From positions 106,508,580-106,572,579 of the forward strand of contig CM071595.1 of assembly GCA_036435485.1 (NCBI GenBank): a stretch of 64,000 bases of DNA, in the 5' to 3' direction. Shown here one piece after another: positions 11,715 to 22,637 of the stretch; the stretch's first letter is position 1; each line of letters starts with the position of its first letter. Source of the DNA: Saposhnikovia divaricata. Its lineage: Eukaryota; Streptophyta; Magnoliopsida; Apiales; Apiaceae. A model generated the notes under the pieces. The model saw nothing but the letters and a program-made list of their open reading frames with translations, was not told the origin of the DNA and made no database searches. The position numbers and the translations under genes are program-made.

Positions 11715-12048
11715 AGGGGTGAGCATTCGGTCGGTTCGGTCCAGAACCGAACCGAACCGAAAGAACCGAGAACCGAATTTTCAATTATTTTAGAACCGAA
11801 CCGAACCGAATAAAATTCTGGACCGAACCAGACCCGAACCGAAATAATTCGTTCGGTTCGGTCCGATCCATAATAACCGAATTTTTTGAATTTTGAATTA
11901 TTATTGTATATATTATTATTAATATAAATATAATATTATTATTATAAATATATTATTATAAATATAAATATATATTTATATTTATATATTATTGTATATA
12001 TTATTATTAAGTATTAACTATTTATTGTATATATTATTATTATTATTA

Positions 12049-12079
<31 letters not shown>

Positions 12080-12188
12080 ATTCGGGTGGTTCGGTTCTAA
12101 CCGAAATTACTTACGGAAGAACCGAACCGAACCGAAATTGTGTGGTTCGGTTCGGTTCTTCGGTTCCGGTTCGGTTCTGCTCACCCCT
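11715..12188. mobile_element. MITE-like TIR element with CCGAAC repeats
   Basis: The ends are perfect 11-bp inverted repeats (AGGGGTGAGCA and TGCTCACCCCT). They are followed inward by many CCGAA/CGGTT repeats, an AT-rich core and a TA microsatellite (about 12,056-12,079). This layout is familiar from small hAT-like plant elements. I found no matching 8-bp target duplication, so the superfamily is tentative. Confidence 0.65.
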
Positions 12189-12552
12189 ACATGTAATACG
12201 CATTCTATATATGACCCTAATTTTTATAAAGAGTACGCAACGCATATATGCGTATAGGAATTATTTTTTTAGTTAAATACGCAACACAAATTTGCGCTGA
12301 CAGCTCAAAGATATATACGCTTGACAATTGTTAGTACTATTCATTTTTATAAAATGTACACGCATTAGTAACTTGTGTGTCTTTAGTTTTTATAAAAATA
12401 ATTTATAAGTACACGCAAAGGCCACTTTCGTGGCCTTCATGAATAATGGGGGCCGGTATGCGCATGTTACACATGCGTGTTCGACGGGTATTTTGGGCGT
12501 CTCGTTCTACCTACAGGTATTTTGGGTAATGGGTTCTTAAAAGTGGTGTAAT

Positions 12553-13745
12553 TATATTCATGATATTCGTGATATTATTATTTCGTCTCCTAAAATGTGA
12601 TTTTTTTTATTTATTTTACGTATTTTAATGTATTCGGATCAGTTATTTGTAAATTATATTTTTCAATTTTTTCTAATTTGTATGAAAATATAAAATATGT
12701 AATTTTATACAAAATAAAAAATTAAAAATATTATTTATAAATATCTCGTCTAATCACATTAATATGCGTGCAAAAAGAAGTGGATCAAATAAATCGGGAC
12801 GAAGGGAATATTAATAATTAATTTATTTTTAATATTTAATTTTTATATTAAATAACATAGCAACCAATAATATATGGTCAGTATAATTTTATTTTTAATT
12901 TTATCTAATACTAATATTATAAATGTTAATTTTAATATATTATTAGTAAAATCAAACCTTAGATCTCTATTAGATCTAAGTTGTATAATTTTTAATATTA
13001 AATTTAACAATTCTCATACATTTCATTTAAAATATCTAATTGTTATAATCATAAAGGATGATAGAAAATGGGGGTGAACTAAAATTAATCTAATAATTAT
13101 CATCCATTTGATTTGAAAGATGTAACTGTTATAATTGAAAACGATACTCCAAATGATGTATGAGCCAAAATACAAATTATATCACATTTTACTTGTGTTG
13201 AATAACTTTTAATATTAAATTAAACAATTTTCATCCATTTATTTTGAAAGATCAAATGGATAATTAAAAGGGGTGAACCAAATTATAAATTGTACCTCAT
13301 TATTCTTACTATAGTTTAGTAAACCTTAGTATTAAATAACTTTTAGTATTAAATTTAAGGGTTCTCATCCATTTGATTAAAAAATAATAACAAAAAATAG
13401 GGGTGAATCAAATTATAAATTATGTTTCATTTTATTTATTATAATTTAATTAATATAGATATAGATATATAATACATAATAAATCGTTTCTTGAAAAAAA
13501 ATAGAATTAGAAAAAAGGCGACAATGGTTATATCCCATTTATATTATTTTGTAAACAAAATTAGATACTTTTGCATGTGTCGAGTATGTTAAAATGTGAA
13601 GTGAGTAAAATTAAGGGTTTTTTTCATCAATATGCAAGTTTAGAATTTTTTTTATAAAAATATTATTTTAAAAAAGAATGTATTTTGTGAAAATATCAAC
13701 TTATTTACAAAAATACTATTTTCACAAAATACGGTTTGCAACCAA
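12553..13745. repeat. AT-rich region with diverged tandem segments
   Basis: No gene. Between about 12,960 and 13,470 a roughly 130-180 bp segment recurs about three times (CTCATCCATTTGATT then GGGGTGAACCAAATTATAAA). It ends in ATAGATATAGATATA, reminiscent of a Helitron or MITE end but not diagnostic. 13,510-13,745 is further AT-rich DNA continuous with 14,607 onward once the inserted MULE is removed. Confidence 0.4.
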
Positions 13746-13754
13746 ATTAATCAA

Positions 13755-14597
13755 GGGTGAAAAATCAAAATACCCACATTTTAATTTCAGCTGCCCAAAA
13801 TACCTACGGACGGGAACGTCCGCCCTTTTTACCCACGAGCCACGTATTTTGAACATGCGTATAGGGTATAAGCATTTCAAAAATGCGTGGACCTTGACCA
13901 CGCATGTTTACAACGCGTGGAGTTTGTAATTTCAGTTTTCAAATACGGTGAACAGTGCCCTGGTTGCGCATGTTGAACATGCGTGTCTAGGAATACGCAT
14001 GTCCAACATACGTGTGCCTGCCACTGTTCATTTTCTTCGTAGTTGTCGCCAGAGCAATTTTTTGACCAAAACTTCGCCGGATCCGTCTATTGTTTTAGGC
14101 TTTGTTCACTAGCATACTATACACCAACATGTTCGTCTTTTCACCCTCTACAATCCATTGTCACTCGTTTTCAATTTGTTTTACCAGATTAAAAATCCCC
14201 AAATCGAAGCTTTTTTCCGATTTGATTTTCCGATCTACTTGTACACGCCCCTGCGGGGCCAAACAACAACAAACGAACGGGGGAAAAGGGAGAGAAAGGT
14301 CTGGGCATCATTTTGATGTCCTCAAAAGGACTGGAGGTTGCCGGAGGTGGGAGAACGGAGGGAGGCAGTTGCAATGGCGATTTTTGGTTCGCTTGAGACG
14401 AAACGTAAAAAATGACGTCAGCTGACGTCATTGCGCATCTCGGAGATGCGTTACCCCAGATGCGCATTTCCAGAATACGTATCCTAGGCTGCGCCAGCTG
14501 AACATGCGTAGTCCATGGTCAAAAAGGGCGGACGCTCGCTCCTACGGGTATTTTGTGCAGTTGGACTCCAAAAGTGGTGTATTTTGGTCATTTTCTC
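13755..14597. mobile_element. Non-autonomous MULE with perfect 9-bp target duplication
   Basis: It is flanked by exact ATTAATCAA at 13,746-13,754 and 14,598-14,606. The ends are imperfect inverted repeats of about 75 bp (left includes CAAAATACC and GTCCGCCCTTTTT; the inverted right end has the same). The 843-bp interior contains many ATGCGT/ACGCAT boxes, a GC-rich core (about 14,230-14,400) and an 18-bp perfect palindrome TGACGTCAGCTGACGTCA. ORFs on both strands at 14,102-14,467 overlap and have no recognisable content. The GC-rich core could be captured host DNA. Confidence 0.75.
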
Positions 14598-14606
14598 ATT
14601 AATCAA

Positions 14607-15080
14607 ATATAACTATTTGCAACCACATATCTAACTGTATGCAACATTCTGCGCAACCAAATGCAAATAGGTGAAACTAGTTGCATTTGTACCGTATTTT
14701 TGCAAATAATGTGGTTTTTATGCAGAAAAAAAAATTTAAAAAGTATTTTTGCAAATATTTTGAAAAGATGGCAAAATCGTAAAAAACTTTAAAAAATGAT
14801 ATTTTTGGTAAATGTCCTACAATTCAATTGCTTTTTTATGCATAAGCATGTTGAAGTAAAAACGACGGTGAAAAAATAAATGATATAATAACCACATCTT
14901 TGAATATGACATCAATAAAAAAGTGAGTATGATAAAATAAATCAGGGATTAAAATCGGTACTCCATCGTCTTAAATCTTAAATTTAATTCTTATTAATCA
15001 TGAAAATTATATGAAAGTGAATGTTATTAAAAGAATTCAATAAAGAAGTTTAAGCATAACCAATTGTATAATTACAAGAA
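14607..15080. other. AT-rich DNA, no gene seen
   Basis: It continues the sequence into which the MULE inserted. Repeated TGCAACC/TGCAAATA phrases near 14,610-14,700 suggest an older repeat, but no ends can be defined. Confidence 0.35.
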
Positions 15081-15108
15081 CTAGCATGATAGTCCGTGTA
15101 AAGCACGG
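15081..15108 (-). mobile_element. Isolated Helitron 3' terminus
   Basis: On the minus strand this reads CCCGTGCTTTACACGG (hairpin) and ends CATGCTAG followed by T, a standard Helitron 3' end. It differs from the cluster at 4008-10,665. No matching 5' end is visible to the right. About 75 bp further the Tat LTR begins, so the rest of this Helitron is lost or lies beyond the retrotransposon nest. Confidence 0.6.
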
Positions 15109-15184
15109 GCCATATAATAATTCATAGAATTTTCTCGTGTAAGTCTACTTCACATATTTCGTTCTATGTGTTGACGAAGGAATT

Positions 15185-16171
15185 TGGGAACAACAAAATT
15201 TGAGGTACGTTGCCGGAATCAAGATCTATGACGGTGGTTCTTCGCTGGAAAAGTCACCGGAGTGTGGTGGCTGTGATGAATTGGGGGCTGAGATTGAGAG
15301 GGTTTTTTGTGGTGGCTCGTAGAGCTCTTCGCTTCCATCCCCCTCAATTTGCCTACGTACCTCTATATTTATAGAGGATCAAGCCCACGTAGTTCTTGGA
15401 GAGCAAGAAACCCAATTGGGCTTGGATTGTCGGTCCAGCATCCGGAATGTTCTACTATGAGGCCTAACCATAAAAGGCCCAAGGCTCATCCAAGATCCCA
15501 AGACTTCACGAATAAGGAAACTTCCCCCGTCGAGGACTAGTCCTTTCCACTACCAGCTATTTCTTGATTTCAAGGGTGCAGGAATAGCCATGGTTTACCC
15601 CAAGTGTAAAACGCATCCATGTCCCCCGCATGAGAAGCACCTACCAGATAGCAGGACAGGTGATCCAGAGCTTTTGGGTACAAAGTGCAGGATTACTCCA
15701 AAGTTCCCCATTGAGAGCGCGTCCATTGAGTACAGGAACAGAGCTTCAAAGCACACACCAAAGAGGTACCCATCTTTCCACCATAGAGGGAGCGCCCTTA
15801 GTGTATAAGAAGGGTCCCTAAATCCAGGCAAACCCCTGGAGGCCTTCTGCGACGGACATCCCCCTCTTGAGATACGATAGGAGGCAATTCTTCAATAATC
15901 TTTGTAAAACCTGTTGATAATTGTCTTCAGCATAATTTTATCACTAAGGTCGCGCCCTCCTTGTAGGGAAGGAGAGGGCGCGACCTAATTTTTTGTAAAA
16001 CTAAAAAACATCCTTTTTGACTGCTTTATGTCTCTCAGGGCGCGCCCTCCACGTATGGGAGGTGAGGGCGCGTCCCTCTTCTGCAAATCTTTATCAAAGC
16101 CATAATTTATCCTGAAAATCCCCAAATTAAACCCGTATCTGACCCCAATCCATTTTAGAATACCTGAAACA
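15185..16171 (-). repeat. Probable 3' LTR of element H (Tat-lineage gypsy)
   Basis: Read on the minus strand it starts TGTTTCAGGTATTC, just after a polypurine tract (GGAATTGGGGGGTAGT, about 16,172-16,187). It carries a clear TATA motif CTATAAATATAG (about 15,367-15,379) and ends TTTTGTTGTTCCCA at 15,185. Length about 987 bp. TG and CA ends, PPT position and TATA placement support it, but no second copy in the window confirms the borders. It contains one unit (CAGGCAAACCCCTGGAGG) that is tandemly repeated at 48,654, and several copies of the GC palindrome. Confidence 0.5.
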
Positions 16172-16187
16172 ACTACCCCCCAATTCC

Positions 16188-16545
16188 ATGTAAAATCAAA
16201 GATGAAGCATGGAATTTTAATCTTAAACAACACCAAAAATTTTGTAGCTTTTCTTCTCCAGGGCACGTCCTCATTCCTCTAATCTTCAAGAGTCTATGCG
16301 GAGGGCACGTCAATAATTTCTTCAATCCAAAATTTTATCTCTTGGACAACTCTAGTTTTAACTTCTTCGCAGAGGAATAACAAAAATGCACCATATCTCT
16401 AAGCTTACATGAGCTTACTCGACGTAAGAAACAAGAGATAGTATGCACAAGTGTAAACCTCTCACAGGGTTCACACTAAAGCTAAATATGTACATATATA
16501 TTTACAGAGGGCGCACCTTATGATATTAAGGCGTACGGATCTCTT
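16188..16545 (-). other. Element H region between truncated pol and 3' LTR
   Basis: Noncoding, with three GC-rich motif copies (16,261; 16,299; 16,505). RNase H and integrase should lie here in a complete element, so a large deletion joins the early RT directly to the 3' untranslated part. Confidence 0.45.
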
Positions 16546-17853
16546 CAGCTGTCACCCACATACACTTCCATGGTCTTTCCAATCAAATCTTTGAACATCA
16601 TGTCCACCAATCTTTGACAAGTCCCCTCTGCATTAATCAAGCCAAAGGGCATTCCAATGTGGCAGTAAAATCCTCTATCCTGCTATTGTATCTACCAACT
16701 GATCAATTCGAGGAAGAGGAAAATTATCCTTAGGGCAAGCCTTGTTCAGATCAGTAAAATCTACACAAGTCCTCCATTTCCTATTAGGCTTCTTAACGAG
16801 AACCGGGTTAGCTAACCATTCTGGGTAGTAAGATTCTTTAATCAAGCCAACATTTAACAATCTATCAACTTCTTCCTTCAATGCAATAGCTCTTCCTCAC
16901 TTATCAAACGTCGCTTCTGCCTTATACCCTTCCTGTCAGGATCTATATTCAAGTCATGACACATGACCTTTGGGTCACTGCCCACCATATCATCATGACT
17001 CCAAGCAAAAACATCTGAATCCTTAGCATCTACCAAAACTAAGATTGTATCATCTGTTGAATCCGTCTTTTCCACCGATTGAGGCATTCTTGAATCAAGA
17101 TCAAAATCAAAACTTCGAGGGGTTTTCAATCGGTGCTTCATCCTTGGAGGGCACATCCTCTTTAAGAGGGAAGTCTTCCTCGACAAGGGCATTCGCCAGG
17201 CCTTCCAAAAACATTCTTCTTCACTCGATCTGCTCACCTCTATTACTGATCGATATAATATCATCAGAGTTGTCTTCTTCAATCTCCTCTAGAATTATTT
17301 TCTTGAAAATCATTAGAAACAAATGTTTCTTCTACCCGCAGTCCGTGAGGGCGCGCCCTAAGAGTGGGCACATCCTCTTCTGGCTCTTGAACAATATAAT
17401 GGGCCTGAGCCTCTCCCAGGATAGCATTCATGATTCCTTTAGAACTATTTCCTCTGAGGGCGCGTCCTCCATCTCTTTGCCTCTTAAAACCTTTGACTTC
17501 CTTGTGGTAACACTCTCTTGAATTATGTTGGGATCCTTGAATAGTGCCCACTCCATGTGGTGTAGGAAACTTCATTGTGAGATGATAAATAGAGGTCACA
17601 ACCTTCATTTCTTTCAACAAAAGACGCCCTACCAAGGCCTTGTGAGCAGATTCCTGATCCAAAACCATAAACTCCATCATCTAAGTTACTGGGAGAGTAC
17701 CTTCTCCAAGAGTTATCGGTAACTTGGTTGCGCTCATCACCTTCATAACCTCTCTTGAGAAACCATAAATCCGTGCGTTCTCTGACACCATGTTTTTGTC
17801 TGGAAGTCCAAGCTTTTTGTAAGTGTTGTAGTACGAAATATTCACTGAGCTTC
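16546..17853 (-). pseudogene. Element H: protease linker and truncated reverse transcriptase
   Basis: On the minus strand, 16,881-16,675 encodes the early RT (LIKESYYPEWLANPVLVKKP, then VDFTDLNKACPKDNFPLPRI), a Tat-lineage signature. A short deletion then removes the next stretch, and MPFGLINAEGTCQRLVDMMF and GKTMEVYV follow, ending before the catalytic Asp pair. Upstream (17,853-17,282) the reading resumes the protease just after its active site (VNISYYNTYKKLGL) and runs into a variable linker (17,680-16,878) with frame changes. The peptides GGRALRG and LRARPHGLR in the linker come from GC palindromes lying inside the coding DNA. RNase H and integrase are absent. This piece joins 44,778-46,900 once array A is removed. 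Confidence 0.8.
17849..17853. repeat. Target site duplication, left, GCTTC
   Basis: Directly before LTR1. The identical GCTTC directly follows LTR3 at 44,778-44,782. On the minus strand it is GAAGC, within the GGA AGC codons of H's protease motif. Confidence 0.9.
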
Positions 17854-20125
17854 TGTAAGAACCCAGATTTTGGGTGGAATTAAAACTTTTATGTATTTAA
17901 TGATGTAAGAATGAATAGTGGATACGGCTACAATGTAATAATTGATATTTGGAAAGAATGAATGGAATTCGACTTTATTATGTTTATGTCTTGAAGAATG
18001 CTAAAGGGTAACAACATAGGTAAGAATAATCTATCTTCTAAGGGAATAAGATATGGCAACTTCAAGCAGGAGAATACTCTCATGTCATCCAGATCGATAA
18101 CGATTAATCAAGTAGTTCCGTAAAAAGGTTAAGGAACGATCGAAAGAGGATACGGACAATTGTACAACCCTAAGAGAACAAGTAAAGAATACAGAATGAA
18201 TAGTGTTTTGGTGGGAGTATAGAATAATATGAGACGACACTATATAGAAGCATTCGGAACGGATTTCCGAGTTCGTATTAGTGATCCAGGGGGAAAATAA
18301 ATGTATGTAAAAGCTGTCGGATTCTGAAAAACCGCACTTTTATTTTCTCCGAGAGTTCCCTAGACACTGATAGCCTTAAGTATTTAACGAATGGATTTAA
18401 GGAATATAAATTGGAAAGTTAGAATGAAAGATGGAGAAAGATAGTATTAATATTAAAAAGGATTCCCGGTAAACCCTAATTAGAAATCCGTGAAATATTC
18501 CTACGAACGATCAATCGAAACGGGCAATAACCGGACACAGAAACAAGCAGAGGAAGCAAGAGTCTTGTGCAAGCTACTAGAATAAATATCTAGTAACCAA
18601 GTGGGCAAGAGTAACTAGCATGTTAGGGTTTGAACAAGTACTTAGCAAGACCAACTAGCTAGTTAGCCTTCAACCATGCAAAATGCAACACTTGTCCTAC
18701 AAAAAACCATCATCCATGACCTCACCTTCCACTAGCACATCTTAGATGAGATATTATCTCACACAAAATCACTTTATGCAAGATTATCAAAAAGAAACCA
18801 AGCAACTCTCTCCCCCCCCCTTGCATATTCCTTTCGGCTAACACCATTAATTCCAAATCCAAACTCAACCTTCCCACCATTGTTTGTTCTTGAAATAATT
18901 AAGGTGAGTCTTACATTTCATAAAACTTATCTCCTCAAAATCTTAGCTTCAAACTCATCCTTTTCCATTTTCAAAAAAATCAAGAGAGAGGAGGGTGAAT
19001 AGTGTTCATCATGTACTAACTTTGTTTTCTTGATTTTTCATGGTTGATCTAGCAAGCTTAATCACTCCTAAGGACCATACAAGGCTTAGTAAGGCTATAT
19101 CACTATCTAAGGAAGGTATAAAGCTCTTAAAACCCTAACCCTTGTTTGAGATTTAAGTATGTTTATGATAGATATAACTTAGTTATGGTTATGTTAAGAT
19201 TATAAGCATGATTATGTATGGATCTTGGATAAATGATGAAAATAGTTAGATGAACGGAAAGGCATTGCTTGGCCTCAGTTCATGTATATAAATCATGTAT
19301 ATGTTGTTTGGGATGGATACCATGTTTATGGGAAGATTTGAAATTGGTAGATATTCGATTTACAGCCGTTATAATGCCCGATTTTACAATACCATGTTTT
19401 GTATGCCATTTTCCGTGTCAAAAAAAAACCTACTGTCCAGAAGCTTTATCTGCCATGATAGGATAGGTAATGTTCTAAGCTTCGTTTTGATATAAAGATC
19501 ACGTGAAACGGACTTACGGTTTAGGATTTATGACCGATTTACTAAAAGTAGTTCGAATCCGTAAACGAAAGTTCGTAACTGAAATTGAACCCTCGTAAAC
19601 TATGTAACGTCATGGCGAATCTTGGTAAATAAATACTAGAGGTAAAAAGGAAGGTGTGAAAGAAAACCGTATGTCAAAAGGATCATTTTTCGATTTATTA
19701 AAAATGTTCGAGTCAAGGTTAAACGCGAACGAACCCCTAAAAGACGACTCTTTTATAACTTCGATAAAACACTTAGAAAACGGGCGATAAAACTCGGAGT
19801 ATAATATTGGTTCGTAACGATCAACCTTAGAACTCGTATGACTTAAGTATGTCCCAAGTATAAGTACAGTGACATGTCGTATTAACGAACGAATGTCGGT
19901 TCGGATCAGTGATAAAAAGTAATCCACTAAAAGGGGTATAACGAGATAACTCGAGAACGTGTTTCGATTTAAGTATAACTTAACTTTTAATATGTTAAGT
20001 GATTAATCCCGAATGCCTTGACTATTTATAGATCACCAAGCTAAACCGGGACCCGCTACCACTACCCCTTACCGTACTCGACTACCAGGCAAGTTTCAAT
20101 TCCATTCTTTTAGGCTGTTGTTGTG

Positions 20126-20171
<46 letters not shown>

Positions 20172-20354
20172 TTCTGTTATACATATGCCATAGCATGCAT
20201 GCCTACTTTCAAGTTATATCATTATGCTTGTTCCCTGATTGTTATTGGCTTATATATTAGATAGCTATCGTATCAATTATAAGCCGGTTATTGTAAGACC
20301 CTTAGAGAAGGGTGTATACCTCTTATTCATCAAATATAGACCGGGAGTCAATAT

Positions 20355-21125
20355 TTCTTGACATATCGAGATTACCTCGGAGGAAAATATTTAAGTAAAT
20401 ATTTTCTATTATTTGGCGACGAATATTATTTGAACATTCGTTCCAGATTATTTATTTAACGATCCTTACTTCAAATAATTATTTGAACGTAACCATTCGA
20501 CGAATAATATTTTTCAATATTCATTCAGAGTCGAATTGATTATCGATTATTATTTCGAATATTCTTCTAAAGATGAGACTACTAAATGAATATTATTTGG
20601 ATATTCATTTGGAATATTATTTTATTAACTAAATATTACTTTTGAAAATTCATTTAAGATATTAATTACTTGATGAATATTATTTTAAATATTCATCTGA
20701 AGCCTGATTTAATTATCGAATATTATCTCGAATATTCCTTTAAAGCTTGGATTACTAAATGAATATTACTTGATATTCATTTAGAATATTATTCATTAAA
20801 TGAATATTACTTTTTCAATAAACATTTAAATTCCTAATTAATTATGAATATTATTTTGAATATTCACCCAGGGTTCTATTTAATCATCGAACATTATTTT
20901 AAATATTTTAAATATCCCTTTCAGGTCTTATTAATTAATGAATATTATTTTGAATATTCATTTGAATATTTAATTATATAATAAATATTCTCTAGATATT
21001 TCTTCAAGGATTATTTGAGAAATACTCTGATTAAAGATATTCTTTCATATTCCTAAATATTCTGTAAAATATTTTAATTCAATAAATATTGTCTGAATAT
21101 TTATTCCATACTTAGAATAACCTCG
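20355..21125 (+). repeat. Field of short ATATTC palindromes within LTR1
   Basis: About a dozen imperfect inverted units of the type GAATATTATTTTGAATATTC, spaced roughly 50-60 bp. Equivalent fields lie in LTR2 (about 31,795-32,560), LTR3 (about 42,655-43,425) and in B (about 50,800-51,400 and 61,060-61,660). Confidence 0.75.
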
Positions 21126-21540
21126 ATAAGGTTTATCTTCTTCGATTATTACAGAAAATATTTCGGAGTCATATTATTATTAATCTTATATCAAGAAAGG
21201 TTCTCAGACATCATTCTTCTTTGAGTCTATCTCCCTAATAATAAGGGAACCTTACTTGGAAAATGTTATTTATCTTGCCGACTTCCCGGTCATAAAGTAT
21301 TCTCTTCACTCGCAACTCGGGTGCTGTTGACTTATTAAGTCGTTGTTTACCTTCTCATCTTTCGAGGGGTAAGATTGTTGGAACAAGTTGATATTCGATA
21401 CCAAGCCATAGCCTGGAAGTTATTGGTGAATTTTCCTTTCCAACTAGATACGACTACCTTGTAGAGTCTTATCAACAAGTATTATACTTGGGGAAAGGGG
21501 GACGAACGTTACATTCAGAATCATGAATTCTATTTGAACT

Positions 21541-21679
21541 AGGAGTCGTGTAAGAGGCCGAGTAGCGCCGGTCCATCCCCTTTGGCCCAACCGTTGGCCG
21601 GGGAGAGCTAGTAAGGCGGTAGACAAGTAAAGCCGTCAGTTCTTCCTTCTACCGGTAGTAAATCTAAATTGAGCTGTAC
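21541..21679 (+). promoter_or_regulatory. Ultra-conserved GC-rich block in all LTRs
   Basis: 139 bp from AGGAGTCGTGTAAGAGGCCG to AATTGAGCTGTAC. The same block is at 32,975-33,113, 43,848-43,986, and inverted at 50,162-50,299 and 60,412-60,549. Between A and B only about two bases differ, while the flanking LTR sequence is clearly diverged and full of indels. A functional cis element is likely; which one is unknown. Confidence 0.6.
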
Positions 21680-22085
21680 GATCTCGACTAATCATCAAGA
21701 TTGGAACAGCGGGCGCGGTGAATACTCCATCATTGGTTCATCATCCAAACTTATTTATTTCCTGCAACATGATTTCTGTTGGCAGAGCTGGAAAAGTGTT
21801 CATAACTGGAATTGCAACCTTTTCATGCAAGTTCCTCTTCTTAATAACAATGAGAATATCTCGCTTACTTTTGATGTAACAGATATTTCTACAAACAAAT
21901 ACTCTAAGTTACCTTGTAACTTCATCGTTCATATTATACTGGCATCATTTCTGTAAATGCATGGCATATGGTTTAAAAGATACTTTTGAACTGTTATATC
22001 TTATTGTGCAGTTATATATTATTGTTGGTGGGCTTTCGCTCACCCTTGCTTTGTTTACATTATGTCACAACAACAGCTAGGATAG

Positions 22086-22178
22086 ATGGCTCGCGTCAGG
22101 CGCACTCGGCGCAAGCAGGTTACCCGACCCACCGGACTACCCGCTGAGATGCTAGCCGCCATTGCTGAGGTAGCTTAG
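22086..22178 (+). other. Small Arg-rich ORF near the LTR end (30 aa)
   Basis: Starts MARVRRTRRKQVTRP and ends with a hydrophobic AAIAEVA. Also present at 33,520-33,612 (LTR2) and 44,393-44,485 (LTR3). Element B has MTRTRRTRRWRGR at the same place (minus, 49,755-49,714). It could be a short leader peptide upstream of gag; coding is not proven. Confidence 0.3.
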
Positions 22179-22474
22179 TTAGACAGCTTTTGTTTCCTGT
22201 TTAACTATATGTATAACTAATGTAATCAACGGCAAAACTGTTAAACTTATGATGTTATCCTTTTGGGATTGTAATAACTTTTATTTGTAACCCTTTAATG
22301 TAAGACTTATTTCAATTTCATCTCTGGGACTATAACTGTTGCGTGTGTGAGTGGTAATTATTGTGGGGTCACAGCATGTGATTTATTTATTGTGGACTCA
22401 AGTCAAGTATTATGAATGGATGTAAGACCGTAACCACCAGATCCCTGACCCCGGATCTGGGGGTGTTACAGAGA

Positions 22475-22486
22475 TGGTATCAGAGC
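22475..22486 (+). other. Primer binding site, copy 1
   Basis: TGGTATCAGAGC, complementary to the 3' end of plant initiator Met-tRNA, four bases after the LTR end. Confidence 0.9.
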
Positions 22487-22637
22487 GAGAGTTATATATC
22501 CCAAGAGATGATACGACGTTATATAATAATAAATTCAATAATATAATAAGAACCCTTGCCAGGTTCACCTAAAACCCTTACGGGAACTTTTTAAGTATCA
22601 TGATAGTAACATAGTTCGTCTTGTGTAGGCGAGCGAC

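Larger units (their letters stand above)
11060..12552. mobile_element. Probable non-autonomous MULE-like element with ATGCGT boxes
   Basis: The left end (GATCGCCCAAAATACCTTCC) and the inverted right end (GACGCCCAAAATACCCGTCG, with a second CCCAAAATACC) share CCCAAAATACC motifs. They also match the ends of the better-defined element at 13,755-14,597. Near-duplicate 9-mers AATATTCAT (11,051-11,059) and TATATTCAT (12,553-12,561) may be the target site. The interior is rich in TACGCA and ATGCGT boxes, as in the second element. It contains a nested TIR element at 11,715-12,188. There is no transposase. Confidence 0.45.
17854..22470 (+). repeat. LTR1 of array A
   Basis: 4617 bp, beginning TGTAAGAACCCAG and ending GGGTGTTACA. 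Landmarks: TATATAG at 18,241 (possible TATA box), a TA microsatellite of 39 bp (20,130-20,168), an AT-rich field of short palindromes (about 20,355-21,125), a strongly conserved GC-rich block (21,541-21,679) and a small Arg-rich ORF (22,086-22,178). Several substitutions separate it from LTR2 and LTR3, which are closer to each other over most of their length. Confidence 0.95.

Noticed and set aside
11992..12276. 94-codon ORF over the TA microsatellite
   Set aside because: Low-complexity Leu/Ile/Tyr translation of AT repeats inside a TIR element.
14102..14467. Overlapping ORFs in the GC-rich core of the second MULE
   Set aside because: Open on both strands because of GC content; no domain recognised. 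A captured exon or UTR remains possible but unsupported.
19610..19927. 105-codon minus-strand ORF repeated in all three LTRs of A
   Set aside because: Its repetition only reflects LTR identity. The frame is not kept in element B, whereas a sense-strand frame in the same DNA is.
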